Of a stretch of DNA of 64,000 nucleotides, positions 11,501 through 24,224 are shown piece by piece. A program made the position numbers and the translations under genes. Origin of the DNA: Cephalopachus bancanus (Eukaryota; Chordata; Mammalia; Primates; Tarsiidae). The stretch lies in the NCBI GenBank assembly GCA_027257055.1, contig JAPVLO010000003.1, positions 11,969,501 to 12,033,500 of the forward strand, read 5' to 3'. The notes below the pieces were generated by a model. The model made no database searches. It saw nothing but the letters and a program-made list of their open reading frames with translations, and was not told the DNA's origin. Positions within the stretch are counted from its first letter, which is position 1. Each line of letters begins with the position of its first letter.

Positions 11501-12391
11501 GTAAAGATGGTTGTGGTGTGATGTGATCCTCAGATGTGTTGCTTCTAGAAATACTTTTAAGAATGCATTATTCTAAGGTAGACCCATCATAGAAAACAAA
11601 ATTTCTCAGCTTCTACTGTGCTCACCGTATCTAGGACTGAATTCCCATCTTTAATGCATTTCCTTAAATCTGCTTCTATTTTTTGTTAAAAGGCATCATC
11701 TTTTCCTCAGATACTCAGATTATAAAACTAAGAGTCTCAACTTTCTCTCTTTTCCACTCCTCACATGACTTGATTGTCCACTCTGAATTCTGCCACTTTG
11801 CTATCGCTCTGAAATGCCCAAGCCCTCACTATCCTGCTCTGAGTGACTCCTCTCGAGTCTCTGACTCTAATCCTCCAGCTCTGATCCCTCCTCAATGCAG
11901 TCCTGCTAACATGTAGAAATGACCAGTCTCTCTTTGGCTCAAACTCCTCTGGAGGTTATCCTGGGCCTTCATCCATGTCCAGAATGGAGAATCTCCACAC
12001 TCCCTGACACAATTCACACACTTCTTCCCACCGCTCTACCCATCACCCCCATGCCCCAATCTACTTGTTTGTCATAATAAATTTCTTTATGTTTCCTAAA
12101 AACATCTGCCTTTGTCTTAGCTGTGCTGGATGAATCTTTTCTAAGCTCTGGGAGGAGGCAGTTCATTGAATCTGGCACATCAGCTTGTTCAGTGGTCCCA
12201 CCACTGTTATTATAATTAACCCCCAAACTGGATAAACCCACCCTCTACTCTATTGAAATATCATGGAGGTCAATGCAGGCAGGGTGAATGAACTCTGTGA
12301 GGTTAACACAGTCAGAAACTTTGTATCTATACCAAACAAAAAAATGTATAAAGTAATCTCTGCCATTATAGAATTTAAAATAGCCCAATCA
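11501..12391. other. Unassigned, possibly L2 in part
   Basis: 11740-11990 has L2-like phrases (tggctcaaactcctctggag). The rest shows nothing I recognise. Confidence 0.35.
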
Positions 12392-12674
12392 GGCCAGACC
12401 CAGTAATTCACACCTGTAATCCCAGAACTTTGGGAGGCTGAGGCAGGAGAATTGCTTAAACCCAGGAGTTCAAGACTAGTCTAAGCAACAAGCAACACCT
12501 TGTCTCTACAACAAATAAAAAATTAGCAGGTGCTTATAGTCCCAGCTACTAGGGAGGCTGAGGTGGAAGGATCTCCTAAGCCTAGGAGGTCGAGAATGCA
12601 GCGAGCCATGGTCATGCTCCTACACTCTAGCTTGGACAACAGAGTGAGACTCTCAACTCAAAATAAATAAATTA
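12392..12674 (+). mobile_element. Alu, older type
   Basis: Full dimer in sense, ending in an AAATAAATAAA tail. Target duplication AAAATAGCCCAATCA / AAAATAGTCTAATCA flanks it (12377-12391 and 12675-12689). Confidence 0.92.
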
Positions 12675-12689
12675 AAAATAGTCTAATCA

Positions 12690-13802
12690 ATAGAAAGCCA
12701 ATCAAAGGTAAAGGCCAGAACTGCACTGAATGAAAGCCAAGTAAACTCTGCCTATTTCTAAGTCTCAGATAATTTTTCTAACACCATGGACCTTAAAATA
12801 TGATGTGCTTCCCTTCACCAAACACCAAATTCCTGAATATTTCTTTCCTACAAACTGTCATTACCCTCCTTTAATCATATGAAAAAAGAAGAAGAACACA
12901 AAGAACGAAACTGATAAGAACATTTGTCACTGAAACAGCGTCCCTGCCATTGTAAGCCTGATGGAGATTTGAAGGGTTCACGATTCCCAAAGGAGATAGG
13001 TCTTTAGTAAGGGTTACTAATGCTACTGAACCTGGGGATAAGCACAACTTGGTAAGGAATCCCTTTGTCAATAACACAAAGGCTACTACTTATTGCCTTG
13101 GAAGATATTAACTGGTTTTGTATCCAATCTGGAATCTTAATCTAACTTTTTTTTAAAAGTTAAATTGTTCACAAATACCTAGCTCCTTAAGCTCTCATTT
13201 GAACTGGTTTTTGTGTCCCATTAATTAAAGGGTTGATTAAAATCCTTCATTTTTTTAATACTTTTTATATTTGTAGGAAAGTCATGCTTTTAGACTTGCA
13301 AAATTATATTTTAATGACAGTCTTTATTTTAATGACAACTATTCTTTCTTAAAAGTGGAAGTGAGCAGTTATTTCAGATTTTTCTAGGCTAGCTTTGTGT
13401 CTCCCCTTTGGAGGAAACAATTTATCTGCCTCATCACGCTACCTTCTTCCTCAGAAGTTATCACTGTCTCCTTCGCTCCCATAGCACTTCGAATCTAAAC
13501 TGTTTATAACACAACTGAATTGCATTGTGGATATTTACATGTGGGTCCCAACCCCATCCCTGTCACAAGACTATAATTCTTTTGAGGACAGAAACTGTAT
13601 TTTTTTCATCATTAGATCATCTCAAGCTCCTATAAATCCAAGGAGGGATTCTGTGCAGACTTCAGAATTAATGAATGGACAAATGAATGACTGAATAAAT
13701 TAATTGAGCAAGGAATACAAAGATGAATAAAATTAGCTTATTTGGTGGAGAGAGAAATTTGCATACGGAAAACCAAATCAAAACAGTTTGTGTGTATGTA
13801 TA
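12690..13802. other. Unassigned with one L2-like end
   Basis: 13555-13690 resembles an L2 3' end (tttgaggacagaaactgtat ... gaatggacaaatgaatgac). The rest has no feature I can support. Confidence 0.4.
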
Positions 13803-14353
13803 TGGAGGTGCCAAAAAGATGTATACTCATTTTAAGAGATGTTATTCATGGTATTACTTTTCAAAGTGGAATTAAATTATGGTAGCAATGTGTAATATGA
13901 CATTTGCTCAACCGTACTTCTGCCATTTTTTTTTCTTTCTTTTTTTTTTTGAGTTGGGGTCTCACTTTGTCGCCCAGGCTGGAGTGCAGTGGCATGATCA
14001 CGGCTACCACAGTCTCGACTTGCCTTGCTCAGGCAATCCTTCTGCCTCAGCCTTCCAAGTAGCTGGAACCACAGGTGTGTGCCACCATGCCTGGCTAATT
14101 TTTTTTTTTTTTTATGTAGAGATGGGATCTCACCAAATTGCCCAGGCTGGTCTTGAACCCCTGGGCCCTGGCAATCCTCTCATCTCAGCCTCCCAAAGTA
14201 GGATTATAGGCATGAGCCACCGTGCCTGACCGCTTCTGCCATTTTCTCTGACTGTCCTGCCTGTCTCATGGTGACACCAGCATTCATTTAATTAATGCCA
14301 TCTTTTGAGTGAACATCATACTTAAAATGTGTATGCATTTTTGACACCCCCTG
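13803..14353. mobile_element. Mariner-like MITE, copy 1 (carries an Alu)
   Basis: Terminal inverted repeats of about 35 bp: left tggaggtgccaaaaagatgt, right end complementary (ttgacaccccctg). TA flanks both ends (13801-13802, 14354-14355). Without the Alu and one target copy it is about 237 bp. Interior is shared with the copy at 62375 (tggtagcaatgtgta, gccatcttttgagtgaa). There is no transposase frame, so it is non-autonomous. Confidence 0.8.
13930..14232 (-). mobile_element. Alu inside mariner MITE
   Basis: Dimeric Alu in antisense. An exact 13-bp target duplication CTTCTGCCATTTT lies at 13917-13929 and 14233-14245, so the MITE was there first. Confidence 0.94.
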
Positions 14354-14464
14354 TATATGTGTATATGGGTGTGTGTGTGTGTGTGCATACATCATACTTA
14401 AAATGTGTATGCATTTTTTGGCATCCCCATATATGTATATGTGTGTGTGTGTGTGTGTGTGCGT
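14313..14464. repeat. 76-bp tandem duplication of MITE end plus (TG)n
   Basis: The unit acatcatacttaaaatgtgt ... gtgtgtgcat occurs at 14313-14388 and again at 14389-14464. Each unit has the MITE inverted repeat end followed by a TG run. Confidence 0.85.
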
Positions 14465-15146
14465 GCATATAAACATGTCATAGTTTTTATTCCAAAATCA
14501 CACATGCTCTCATTCTATTTGCCCAGTGTCAAGGAAAGCCGTCTACTCCCATTGCTGTGTATGTGAGTATTTTCCTTTTCATAATGGTGACTGTTTGATG
14601 ACTGACGATTGTTTAAATAACTCCAACTAATCAGTTCTGCACATGGGATTTGGAAATCTTGAACTATGTTTTTTGGAATAGGATATAGCTCTATTTTAAA
14701 TATACTGCTGGCCAAGAATCATTACTAATATATCCCACGAGAAACCAGATGTTGCCAAGGTTTAGTTCACTTAATTCAAGTAATAGTCAACATAAAATTA
14801 TATTTTGCCCAATGTTTTTGAATAGAGTTTTAGAATTTGTTGCAATGGGATTAACTCATTATATTAATTATTACCTTGATTCTCTCTGTGTTTCCAGCTG
14901 GGGCTAGAAACTTCTCCTTTGACTCCTAGTTTCTGTCCTTCTCTTTACACAGCAGAACAGTCTGTGTCATTAAGCCTCCCCATTAGCTTGGCTGAGAGTC
15001 ACTGGGGATATAAACCATGCCTGACTAATTCTAGATACAGTCAGCCCAAGGTCTGACACTACATACAGATTTCAAGGAAAGGTTTGCTGGATGAAGGGGA
15101 GGACAGCAGGGAGAATGGGCTCTGGCTCAGTCCTCAGTTCTGCTAA
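14465..15146. other. No recognisable feature
   Basis: AT-rich unique-looking DNA without gene or clear repeat. Confidence 0.35.
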
Positions 15147-15158
15147 ATGACCATTTTC

Positions 15159-15305
15159 TTATCTTTTTTTAAAAAATTTACTTTTGTAGAGACAAGGTCT
15201 TGCTCTGTTGTGCCCAGGCTGGTCTCAAACTCCTACTCAAGGGACTCCTGTCTCAGCCTCCCAAAGTACTGGGATTACAGGTGTGAGCCACCACTCTGGG
15301 CCTAC
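15159..15305 (-). mobile_element. Alu monomer (FLAM-like)
   Basis: A single Alu-type monomer in antisense. Target duplication ATGACCATTTTC / ATGATCATTTTC at 15147-15158 and 15306-15317 shows it inserted as a monomer and was not cut down later. Confidence 0.88.
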
Positions 15306-15317
15306 ATGATCATTTTC

Positions 15318-16043
15318 AAACAAATATAGAACCATGACTTTCATATAGACAAAAATTAAATACTTGTCAAAGATTTTATTTAATTTATTAATGAGAGATC
15401 CAGGCAGGTATTAGACTCAGTTCAAAGAAGAATCTAAAAGGCTGGCACATTTATAGATGAGGAATATTGAAATAAACATGCAAATGAAAACAACCAGCTT
15501 CTTCCACAGTGGAAGAGGAATCAATTGAACCTCTGTGGATAGAACAGAATATACACGTCTATAAACAAGAATTATTTTGCATTGCTATCAGTTATCTACA
15601 ATTTCCAGAGTTGTAAAATAGCTCCCATAGAAACAGAATTAGATAACCTGGAAGAGGTTGTCTAGACAATATAGAATTTCCCATTAAAGCACAAAATTCC
15701 CCTTTCAGTTCAAATCTCACCTGTGCTCGCTTGGGGGAAGGGCATTCTGGTTAGAGATAACAGCATCAGCCAAGGCCTGGAGGCACAAAGCTTCACGTTC
15801 CTGTAATGGGAGACAAGTTGCCAGAAGAGCAAGAAGGCTGCAGCTAGAACCTAATAATAGCTCTGGGTAGCCAAGTTAAATGATTTGGATTTAATCCAAA
15901 CTTTGTTGATCACACAACCCTAACAAAAATATATATTTTGAGTTCTTGATCCCAATTTGTGCATATTTGTTTATTAATCACACATAGGTATTGTGATGCC
16001 AGCCTAACTAAGTGCACAAATTCATTAGTTCCCTCCTCCCTTT
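15318..16043. other. Unassigned, old repeat traces
   Basis: 15715-15800 has a phrase (agccaaggcctggaggcaca) typical of an old mammalian repeat. No gene is seen. Confidence 0.35.
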
Positions 16044-16195
16044 TTAAGAGATGGGATCTCGGTATACATCATTTAGGCTGGAGTGCACTGGCTATTCACC
16101 AGTGCAATCAGAACCCACAGCAGCCTCGACCTCCTGGCCTCAAGCAATGTTTCTGCCACAGCCTCCTAAATAGCCAGGACTATCTCCTGTACCAC
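16044..16195 (-). mobile_element. Alu right-monomer fragment (FRAM-like)
   Basis: Antisense text agatgggatctcggtatac, ggctggagtgcactggctat, cagcctcgacctcctggcct. Diverged; no target duplication recognised. Confidence 0.7.
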
Positions 16196-16690
16196 CTCAT
16201 GCAGAAAAATGGAACTGATAATTCAAGGTTGTGTTTCTGTATTCCATGGAACAGCATGACTACCCCACAGGGGATGTGTCCCCCTTTCTGAAAATTATAA
16301 AGGGGAGGCTTGATACAATCTGTGAGTTGTAGAAATGGAGAGTTTGGGATGGGAGAAAGAACAAAGGCAACGGGATCAGAGAAGTGGCAGTATTGTAGCC
16401 CAGGACAGAGATAAAGCAGGCTTCAGTTGGAGTACCATGGAGATGTGAAGAGAGCTCACTAAAGGTCACTGTGGGGGCCCTTTTCTGATAACCTTTGGAC
16501 AAGAACATGCAGGAAAAGGTCAGAGTAAGAGGTTTGCTGGGTAGTGGACTTATGTCCTGTTGTCCCCACTGCTTTGGAAGACATTAGTGGCTCACGTTGC
16601 CCCATGTTCATCTAAGTATAACTAAAAGATAATTGACCACAGTGTTACCCATTATTTATAGTCTCCCTATTCTGTACAGATACAGTGCTT
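16196..16690. other. No recognisable feature
   Basis: Unique-looking DNA; no gene, RNA or clear repeat. Confidence 0.35.
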
Positions 16691-16870
16691 GCTACTAGAC
16701 AGTATTTACTTCATTTAGTCTTTCCAATAAACCTATCAAAATTATTATCATCCCCATTTTCCAGATAAGAAAACAGAGCCTTATGGAGACTAAGAGGCTT
16801 GAGCTGTGAAATGCAAGGTCAGTATAAGCATTCTGCCATATAATTCCAAAGAGCATGTGGTCATATCTTT
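16691..16870 (-). repeat. MIR
   Basis: Antisense MIR: atcatccccattttccagat, then aagaaaacagagccttatgg. Confidence 0.65.
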
Positions 16871-17930
16871 CCTCCCAGCTAAAGCCTAGAAAACTGAGCA
16901 TCCTCTTTGTCCTGCTTGCCCCACTGCTTTGTGCTTGGTGACTCTGTATCCTTTCTGAGAGGAGACTCCTTCTGACCTGAGATGGCCGACGGAAGAGCAG
17001 GATACCAGGGCACCTGCTTGCTGGGAAGCACCTCCCAGTGCATCTCACTCCTCACCCCAGGAAGCAGACAGGTATAGGTAGAGGCCTGGGTAAGAAGAAA
17101 AAGCCTCTGGTGGCTCAAGAAACCTACCAAGTATCCTCTAAAAAATCCCAGACTGCACAGGTTGCAGTGGAATAAGCCAGGGTGGGAGACTGGTAGGGAA
17201 CCTATTCTCTGAAGAGTGAACCTACAGAAAAACAAACTGAGACCCTCCAAGAACCACGGGCCATTGCTGAGGAGGAGAATCAGTTGCGTCCAGGGACAGG
17301 GGTTCTCTGTGTCCCTGATGACCTGCCTCCACTGCACTTCCATTGTAAAATCTTACCACTTTCAAGAATTAGAGAAAGTCTGCACTGAAATAGCAAAGTG
17401 GCAGATGAACTTCTCTGTAACTTAAAAATATGCTTTACCATTTTAACCTCTTGGTGCAGACCTAAATAAAAATGTTAAAAAGGCAAATGTGGGAAATCCC
17501 TGGAACTTGCTTTAATGAAGGGGTCAAAAGTGAGCATTTACCTTTCTTTGACCTCAACAGTTTGTAATCTTCCACCCATTTTTATGTATTCATGCGAAAA
17601 GCCCACATAAATGGTGCTTCTAAAAGTTTTCAGCTCTTTCATTTCTGAAGACTGTGCTTAAACTTCTTTGTGAAAGGCACTCTAGGTTTGGTGAATGAAT
17701 GAATGAAGGACAAAAAAGTCTTTTTTTCTTCATTACCAAAGGTCAGTTTAAGCCAAGCCCTTGACAGAGTCATCACAAATTCCTGGAATCTCACACATAA
17801 AAATGAAGTCTTACCATAGATGGTTTGTTTGCCAGGACTGGATTAGCACTAGTTCTGTTGAAAATATTTTATTTAAACATGGAAGGTGCAGTTAGTGTTG
17901 TGCCTGTCCACTAAGTTATATTTTGGATCA
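16871..17930. other. Unassigned, includes the longest non-repeat open frame
   Basis: A minus-strand frame of 154 codons (16879-17343) overlaps a second one of 117 codons in another frame. Neither resembles a known family, neither has an exon-like boundary, and residue content looks random. I do not call a gene. Confidence 0.4.
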
Positions 17931-18165
17931 TAACTGTGATGATGGTTCTAACAATTACTCCCACTTACTGGGTTCTGCAGAGTTTAAAACTCTTTCGTGT
18001 CCTTGTCTCATATGGGCTATATCAGCCTCTCAAACGTTTTTTTTGTTTTTTGTTTTTTATTTAGAAATGAGGACACGGACATTCAGAGATATTTCAGGTT
18101 GCCCAGAGGTTCATCAGTCTTTGTCCACACACCACAAAGCAGGGGGTAGCCCCATACCATAGCAG
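17931..18165 (-). repeat. MIR with internal T-rich run
   Basis: Antisense MIR-like text (ttagaaatgaggacacggac, gttgcccagaggttcatcag). A TTTTTTGTTTTTTG run interrupts it near 18040. Confidence 0.5.
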
Positions 18166-18955
18166 AGCGACTTCTCTTTAAAAGGGGTTATTGTTCTTTC
18201 TGTTCTCTAAAGAGGCAGCTCCAGCTCGTTGAGGGTTACAGAGAATCAGCTTCCCAATTCAGGGGAAATGGGAGAGAGGCAGACCGCATGCAATTTGCAG
18301 GTTTCTAATACTTGAATTTTTTCATAGAGTTCTCCTCCTCCTCTGGGATGGGCATGTGGCATTCTAGCAAATTCAAAATGTTTTAAATTCAGAGGGATCA
18401 TTCCTTTGAAACAGAACAACAAAAAATAAAGCAACTAAATCCGAGTGTTGCAAACTCTTTTAGCAAATAGTTGTGAAATAGCGTCGACTTTGCCAGTTCC
18501 TGTTTTCATTTTCCATAAATCTATTCTGGTATCATTTTATTCCCTTGAAGTAGATGTAGCAAGTTCTCAGAGATACCAAATAAAACGAGATAACCATTTT
18601 CAAAAGTCTCCCTATGTATTAAATAACAACAACAACAAAACTCTGACTCCAAGTGAAACATAGAAAAATTACTTTTTCAGGGAAAATGCAATATATTTTA
18701 GAGAAGCTACAAAACGATTTGGGTATGTCCCCAAACCAGTGTTAATACATCTGTAGTGAGTGATTAAGCAAAGAACTACAAATTGGATCAGCCCAAGAGA
18801 AACAGCGAGATTGTAGTGCCTTAGAGTTTCTATCATTCTTATGACTGGAAAGGGGAGGGTTTGGGGTGGAAGGTGAGGATGGCAACAGAAAGGGAGAGTG
18901 AGCCTTGTGGCTTCAGGAAGAACCTCGCTCAGGGGATCACTCCCCGAATGCATGA
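18166..18955. other. No recognisable feature
   Basis: Unique-looking DNA. Short open frames lack any family resemblance. Confidence 0.35.
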
Positions 18956-19080
18956 ACCTGAGTCAGTGACTTTGCTTCTCTGAGTCTTCACAGCCTCAGC
19001 CACAGCAGGAGAACGGTGATTCTGATCTCACAATGATTGTGAAAAAACACTGAGTCTCCACCACCTCGTCAGAGCTCAGC
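18956..19080 (+). repeat. MIR
   Basis: Sense MIR text: gtcagtgactttgcttctct, gagtcttcacagcctcagcc and a diverged 3' part. Confidence 0.5.
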
Positions 19081-19959
19081 AATGGAGCTGCTGCCATTGT
19101 TACAAATTGTTACAGAGGTGAAAGAGAAAATGGATGAGGAAAAAAGAACTGGAAACTTTGTTCATGTGAAGTTTGGAGCAGGAGAGTTTTTAATAAAAAA
19201 AAAAGAGTAAATCCTATCAGAAGCAAGTTATTATGTAAGCAAAATACTCTGTGATCTGAGTGAGGTTTTTGGGATACAAATCTGACACACAAATTCTTTC
19301 CTTGTGCTACTAATCACACACTGAACGAAACAAATGGAAGGCATTTACATTTCACCAGCTCTCTCCTCATGTCTTTTGAAGGGGCAGTCAGTGCCTCACT
19401 AGAGCCAACTGCAGGCAGCTCAGGTTGGAGAACTCCAATTTGTAGTCCCTTCCTGGTCTGTTGTTTTCCTATTGCAGGCCCACCTTGCAAGGTGAACGTC
19501 TCCCTCCTCGTCTCTTTTTGAATGGAAAGGCCTAGCCATGGTCTTTTCGAGGAGCAAAACCCTGAGGAGATTCCATCTGCCATGTTCCTGGTTGTCATGC
19601 TGGTTTTACACTATTGATGAAATGAAGAGGATGGACCAAAATATCCCTCTGAGGTCATTTGCCCTCATGATCTTTGCTGGCTGGGCAATGAGAGTAGACC
19701 AGAGAAACATACGATGTCAAACACAGACAGTGTGGACTGGAACATTGTGTCTGTCTCATGCAGAGCTTTTAGCAGTCCCAGAGAACAAAATCTCAGAGCT
19801 GGCCAGGATCACAAAATGGAAATCATGCCATTTTCGATCCTTCTTACACGGCCAGATTCCATTGCTATGCTCACTCATGGCATCCCAAGTATCACACTCA
19901 TCTCCCTTGCTATTCCATATTCTGTTTGGTAGGTCTCACTCCTAGTCTTACTCTCACCC
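19081..19959. other. No recognisable feature
   Basis: A 135-codon plus frame (19538-19945) and overlapping ones are present, but there is no domain, splice context or family likeness to support a gene. Confidence 0.35.
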
Positions 19960-20085
19960 CAGACTATTAGCTCCATGAGGGGTAGCCCGCGTCTCCTATT
20001 CACTGTGATATCCAGCAGCTAACAGTGGATCTGGCACCAGTTGGTGCTTAGCATACATTCCTAGAATGAAGGACTTGAATGTTGC
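19960..20085 (+). repeat. L2 3' end
   Basis: Contains ttagctccatgaggggtagc and ggatctggcaccagttggtg, the ending pattern of L2. Confidence 0.55.
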
Positions 20086-20239
20086 ATTCTGATTTACTGC
20101 TTTTTGTTCCAAGACCTTGGGTCCTCAATAACCTTTGAAAGTCTCCATTAAGCTCTTTCTGAAGGACAATAAAAGCTTTCATGATAAAAGTTTCGGCTTT
20201 TGGCTTAGTGCACTTGTGAAGATGTACCATATGCAGTAG

Positions 20240-20395
20240 GACCGCAAGACCCTTGGAAATCTAGTTCAGCCCTTTTGTGTTACAGATGAAGACATGGACA
20301 TTCAGAAAGAGGAAGACATTGTATGAGGTCAAGGAAGTGGTAGAATCACCACTGGATCGTCAACAGCTTATATGCTTGACAAGGTATTTCCTTCC
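20240..20395 (-). repeat. Old MIR-type repeat
   Basis: Text tctagttcagcccttttgtg and acagatgaagacatggacat fits an antisense MIR or related old SINE. Confidence 0.45.
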
Positions 20396-20399
20396 ATAC

Positions 20400-20487
20400 C
20401 TTGGGAGGGAATATAACCTAGTGGTTGGGTGAGTGTGCTCTAGGAACCAGACTGCTAGGTTCAAATCTTGGTTTTGCCATTTGCTAG
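20400..20487 (+). repeat. MIR, 5' half (split by provirus)
   Basis: Sense MIR: cctagtggttgggtgagtgt, accagactgctaggttcaaa, gccatttgctag. It stops at 20487 and resumes at 25771 in the same frame of the MIR consensus. Confidence 0.8.
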
Positions 20488-20550
20488 TGTGAAGAGAAAA
20501 ACCTTAGGCAAATTAAATTTAACAGAGCTTAATTGAGCAAAGAACAATTC
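20488..20550 (-). repeat. Remnant of proviral 3' LTR (R-U5 end only)
   Basis: Shares ttaacagagcttaattgagcaaagaac-type text with 25354-25420 but then diverges, so only about 60 bp of the LTR end remain and U3 is missing. Confidence 0.7.
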
Positions 20551-21590
20551 ATGCTTAATCCATGCTTAACATTGTATTTACATCCTCTTAAATACTAATT
20601 TTGTTTCTCCAATTCAGGTGCATAGCACTGTTTATTGAGTAATTTGACTTGAACCATAGAATTCATTCAAATTGCATACCTTGACAATTTCAGTACTGAC
20701 TGATTTAGCATAGAAATTTGGCAAAGTATTTCCTTGGTATTTAATTAATTCTTATTCTGCTTGGGTTGGAAGTTTTATAAAGCAGTCAGTCTCTTCAGTA
20801 GAGTTCCAGGAATTGTTACTCAGCCTAAATGCTATGATTTTTTGTTGTTATTGTTATCAGAACCTATATTCAAGAGTGCTTGTCAGGGTCATTTCATCCT
20901 TTCCATGAAATTTCCTTGTTATGTTCTTGAAGACATAACACTTTAGGATTTCAATGCTTGTAAAGAGCTTTCAGAAAATGCACCAAAATTAAGCAACTAA
21001 CTGTGGAAAAGACTTAAAATGGTTATGGTTAAAGATCCAATTGACAAGAAAATTAGTTATTTCTGTGATCTATAATAATGTACCATAATTAACATGATTA
21101 TGATTGAGAATATACAGAGACATGATAATTTTACAAATCTAGGAACACATGTTAATAACAAATTCATAAAAATATAATTTGAAGAAGGTGAAGCATCGTT
21201 CTATTCGACAATGCTTGTCATATAACACATCAAATAAGTCTATTTATTATCTCTCTTTTGGATGCTTCAGGGACCCTTTAGAACATCTCAAAGTCAGTTT
21301 GAGGTAAAAAAAAAAAAAAAAAGACTTATTTTTAGGGTTTGAAAATTGACTTTGGGAAGTCAGATATTTCAAAGGTTTAAGATACAAACAAAATAGGGTC
21401 ACAGGTCATTGAAATATAAGAAGTATTCATTTAGCCCAAAGTGATAATTAAAGTATTTCAAAACGCTTTAATTTTTTATGGAGAGGAGACTCAGTTTTCT
21501 AGATAGTCAAAAGATCTTATAAAAATAGTATGAGATAGAATCTATCTCTCCTTCTCTCCCCTCTTTTTCTTTTTTTAAAAGTTTACTCAA

Positions 21591-21881
21591 GTCAGGCTCG
21601 GTGGCTCAGCCTGTAATCCCGTGCCTTTGGGACGCTGAGGTGAGTGGATTGCCTGAGCCCGCGGATTCAAGATCTGCCTGGGCAACTTGGCGAGACCTCA
21701 TCTCTACGATAAAATAAAAAAATTAGCCGGGTGTGGTAGCATGCGCCTGTGGTTCCAGCTACTTGGAAGGCTGAGGCGGAAGGATCTCCAGAGCCCAGCA
21801 GGTCGAGGCTGCGGTGGCCGGTAGCGGCCACTGCACTCCAGTCTGGGCGGCAGAGTGAGACTCCAACTCAAAAAAAAAAAA
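21591..21881 (+). mobile_element. Young lineage-specific Alu
   Basis: Full dimer in sense, exact 14-bp target duplication AAAAGTTTACTCAA at 21577-21590 and 21882-21895. The right-monomer palindrome (with one loop change) lies at 21814-21831. Ends ACTCCAACTC plus poly(A). Confidence 0.96.
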
Positions 21882-23242
21882 AAAAGTTTACTCAAAAGGT
21901 GAACAAAATTTTTATCTCTTATTTAATACTAAACAAAATTCTTGTTAAAAGGAGAAAGCCAAACTTTGCTTTTGTATTAGTGTATTAGCAATACTAAAAC
22001 TAATTTTAATAAAACCCTATAAACAAATATATCCAATCTCAGTCAGATTTTGAACACACAAGATTTCCATAAACCTTTTATAATCACTTACAGAATTTTT
22101 TCTATTTTGTATTTCCTCAACTTTTTATATTCGTTTAGTTTTATTTATATCTTTTTTACTTCATTTTAAAACAAACTTTCAATAATTTCTAAATTAGACA
22201 AAATTACTTTTCCTTTAACCAAAATTACATACTCATATTTTTTATAATCTTCTTCACCAAAAACACACCTGACTTTTCTTATACATTTTGTATACAGAAT
22301 TCTTCTCTTATATCTAGTAACATATATTATATCTTAAATATACTAACTATACTTTTAACTCAATAACCCCAATTTTCAGTGGAAAACCTAGGAAGTCAGT
22401 GATTTTGAATGGTTTTATATCAGTGTCTGCAGATAAAAAAATATTTCTAACTTTTTAGAAAGGTATGTTTTTAAAATTTTTTTGTTTATTAACATATCTA
22501 AATATATTTATATGCCATATAAAAATAAGATGCCAAAGTATGTAAACTTAAACTTATGTTTAATCGTTAATATTTCAATATTTTAACTTGCTTAGAAATG
22601 ACTGCTTATGATTGTCTATTAATGTAACATGACATGACTTTAAAGTTTTAAATTACTAAAAAGAATTTTGAAAATATGCCACAGGGACCCTTCCTAATGT
22701 CTTTCCTAGTCATATTGGGTCTCAGGTACTCATGTGGCACCCGGTATGACTATAAAGGACAGGGCCTGTTTGAGTCCAGAATTTACACAGGTGTAGAGTT
22801 GAGGACAGAGGACAGAGCTATAAAAAGGATGCCTTGAGGTTCCAACTTCTCCCAGTGTGATCAAGAGGCAACATTGTGCCATATTGAGCTTGGCTTTTTC
22901 TTGAAGCTGGTGGCCCAGCACTGAAGGCACACATATGTTCCCTGGCCTTACCATGGTCATTTGTTCAGATTCAAGTATCTATAGGCCCAAGACCAAAGAC
23001 TTATATAAATAATCTCACAGTAGGATGTGTGCAAGGCTTCAGGGGAGCCCAGCAGCCAGCCCTTACAGCTTTTACTTACAGACAAATCAAGAAATAATAA
23101 AAAAAATTACAAATGCAGTAGCTTTACAGCATTAATGCATAGCAGAGATAGCACAAAACTGTCTGACCAGTACCTACAGGCAAAAATGTCTTAATTATAT
23201 TCAATATTGACAATTCTGAAGACACTTCTATTTTATTTTAAT

Positions 23243-23365
23243 TTTTTAAGAGATGTAGTTCATTATATTGCCCAGCTGGTCTTGAATTCCTGGCCTGAAG
23301 TAATCCTCTCACCTTAGCTTTCCGAAGTGCTGGAATTACAAGTGTGAGCCATCACATCTGGTTTA
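23243..23365 (-). mobile_element. Alu monomer (FLAM-like)
   Basis: Antisense monomer: agagatgtagttcattatat, ggtcttgaattcctggcctg, gtgtgagccatcacatctgg. Flanked by [17 protein letters not shown] text on both sides. Confidence 0.82.
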
Positions 23366-23512
23366 TTTTAACAAAAAACTTAAAACTGGCTTTATTTACA
23401 CTGTATCATCTTAGATCATATAGAAATATCACATGCACATAACCCTGTACACATATAGATATACAGACACACAGACAGAAGCAGGACTTACATCTTTCAA
23501 GGATTTTTTTCA

Positions 23513-23810
23513 GCTGGGCAAAGCAGTTTATGCCTGTAATCTCAGTGCTTTGGGAGGCCAAGGAGGGAGGATCACTTGACGCCGGGACTTCAAGACAAGC
23601 TTAGGTAACATAGTGAGACCTGTCTCTAAAAAAAAGAAAATTAAAAATTAGATGGATGATGTGGTGTGTGCCTGAAGTTCTAGCTACTCCGGAGGCTGAG
23701 GCAGGAGGATCACTTGAATCTAAGAGTTCAAGGTTGCAAGGAGCTATGATCACACCACTGCATTCTAGCCTAGGTGACAGAGTGACACCTTATCTGTAAA
23801 AAAGAAAAAA
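23513..23810 (+). mobile_element. Old dimeric Alu
   Basis: Sense Alu: gctgggcaaagcagtttatg to tgacagagtgacaccttatc and an A-rich tail. Diverged, J-like. Confidence 0.9.
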
Positions 23811-24166
23811 AGTTGTCATTTTCCAGCTTTCAAACAAGTTTTTCTTTCCCCTATTCAGACTATCAATCTTCCAATTAACTGTTTCATTGCCTTAAACAAT
23901 TTTCAGTTAGGCAATCCTGCTAAACGATGACTCTTGGGTGAAACAAGGAAGAAAATTGATATCCCAAAAACACAAAGCTGAGATTTCAGGCCAAAATATT
24001 GTACCATCATCTGCTCAAGCCAAGGAAGGAGGGTGTAGGTAAAGGCCCAGTTCAGACAAGATAGCCAGGAAAAGCACTTAAAGATAAGACTAACCCACTG
24101 GTAGGAGTTTCAAGTGCACAGAGGCAGACCTTCTTACAAATAACGATTTCCTTTATAGAGGTAGTT

Positions 24167-24224
24167 TTCCTTCCTTCCTTCCTTCCTTCCTTCCTTCCTT
24201 CCTTCCTTCCTTCCTTCCTTCCTT
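24167..24224. repeat. (TTCC)n microsatellite
   Basis: A run of about 14 TTCC units followed by a degenerate pyrimidine tract to about 24255. Confidence 0.95.

Noticed and set aside
13879..14229. 116-codon plus-strand frame
   Set aside because: Entirely antisense Alu translation plus flank.
16879..17343. 154-codon minus-strand open frame
   Set aside because: No recognisable domain, overlapping frames of similar size, no exon-like boundaries; length is within chance for 64 kb.
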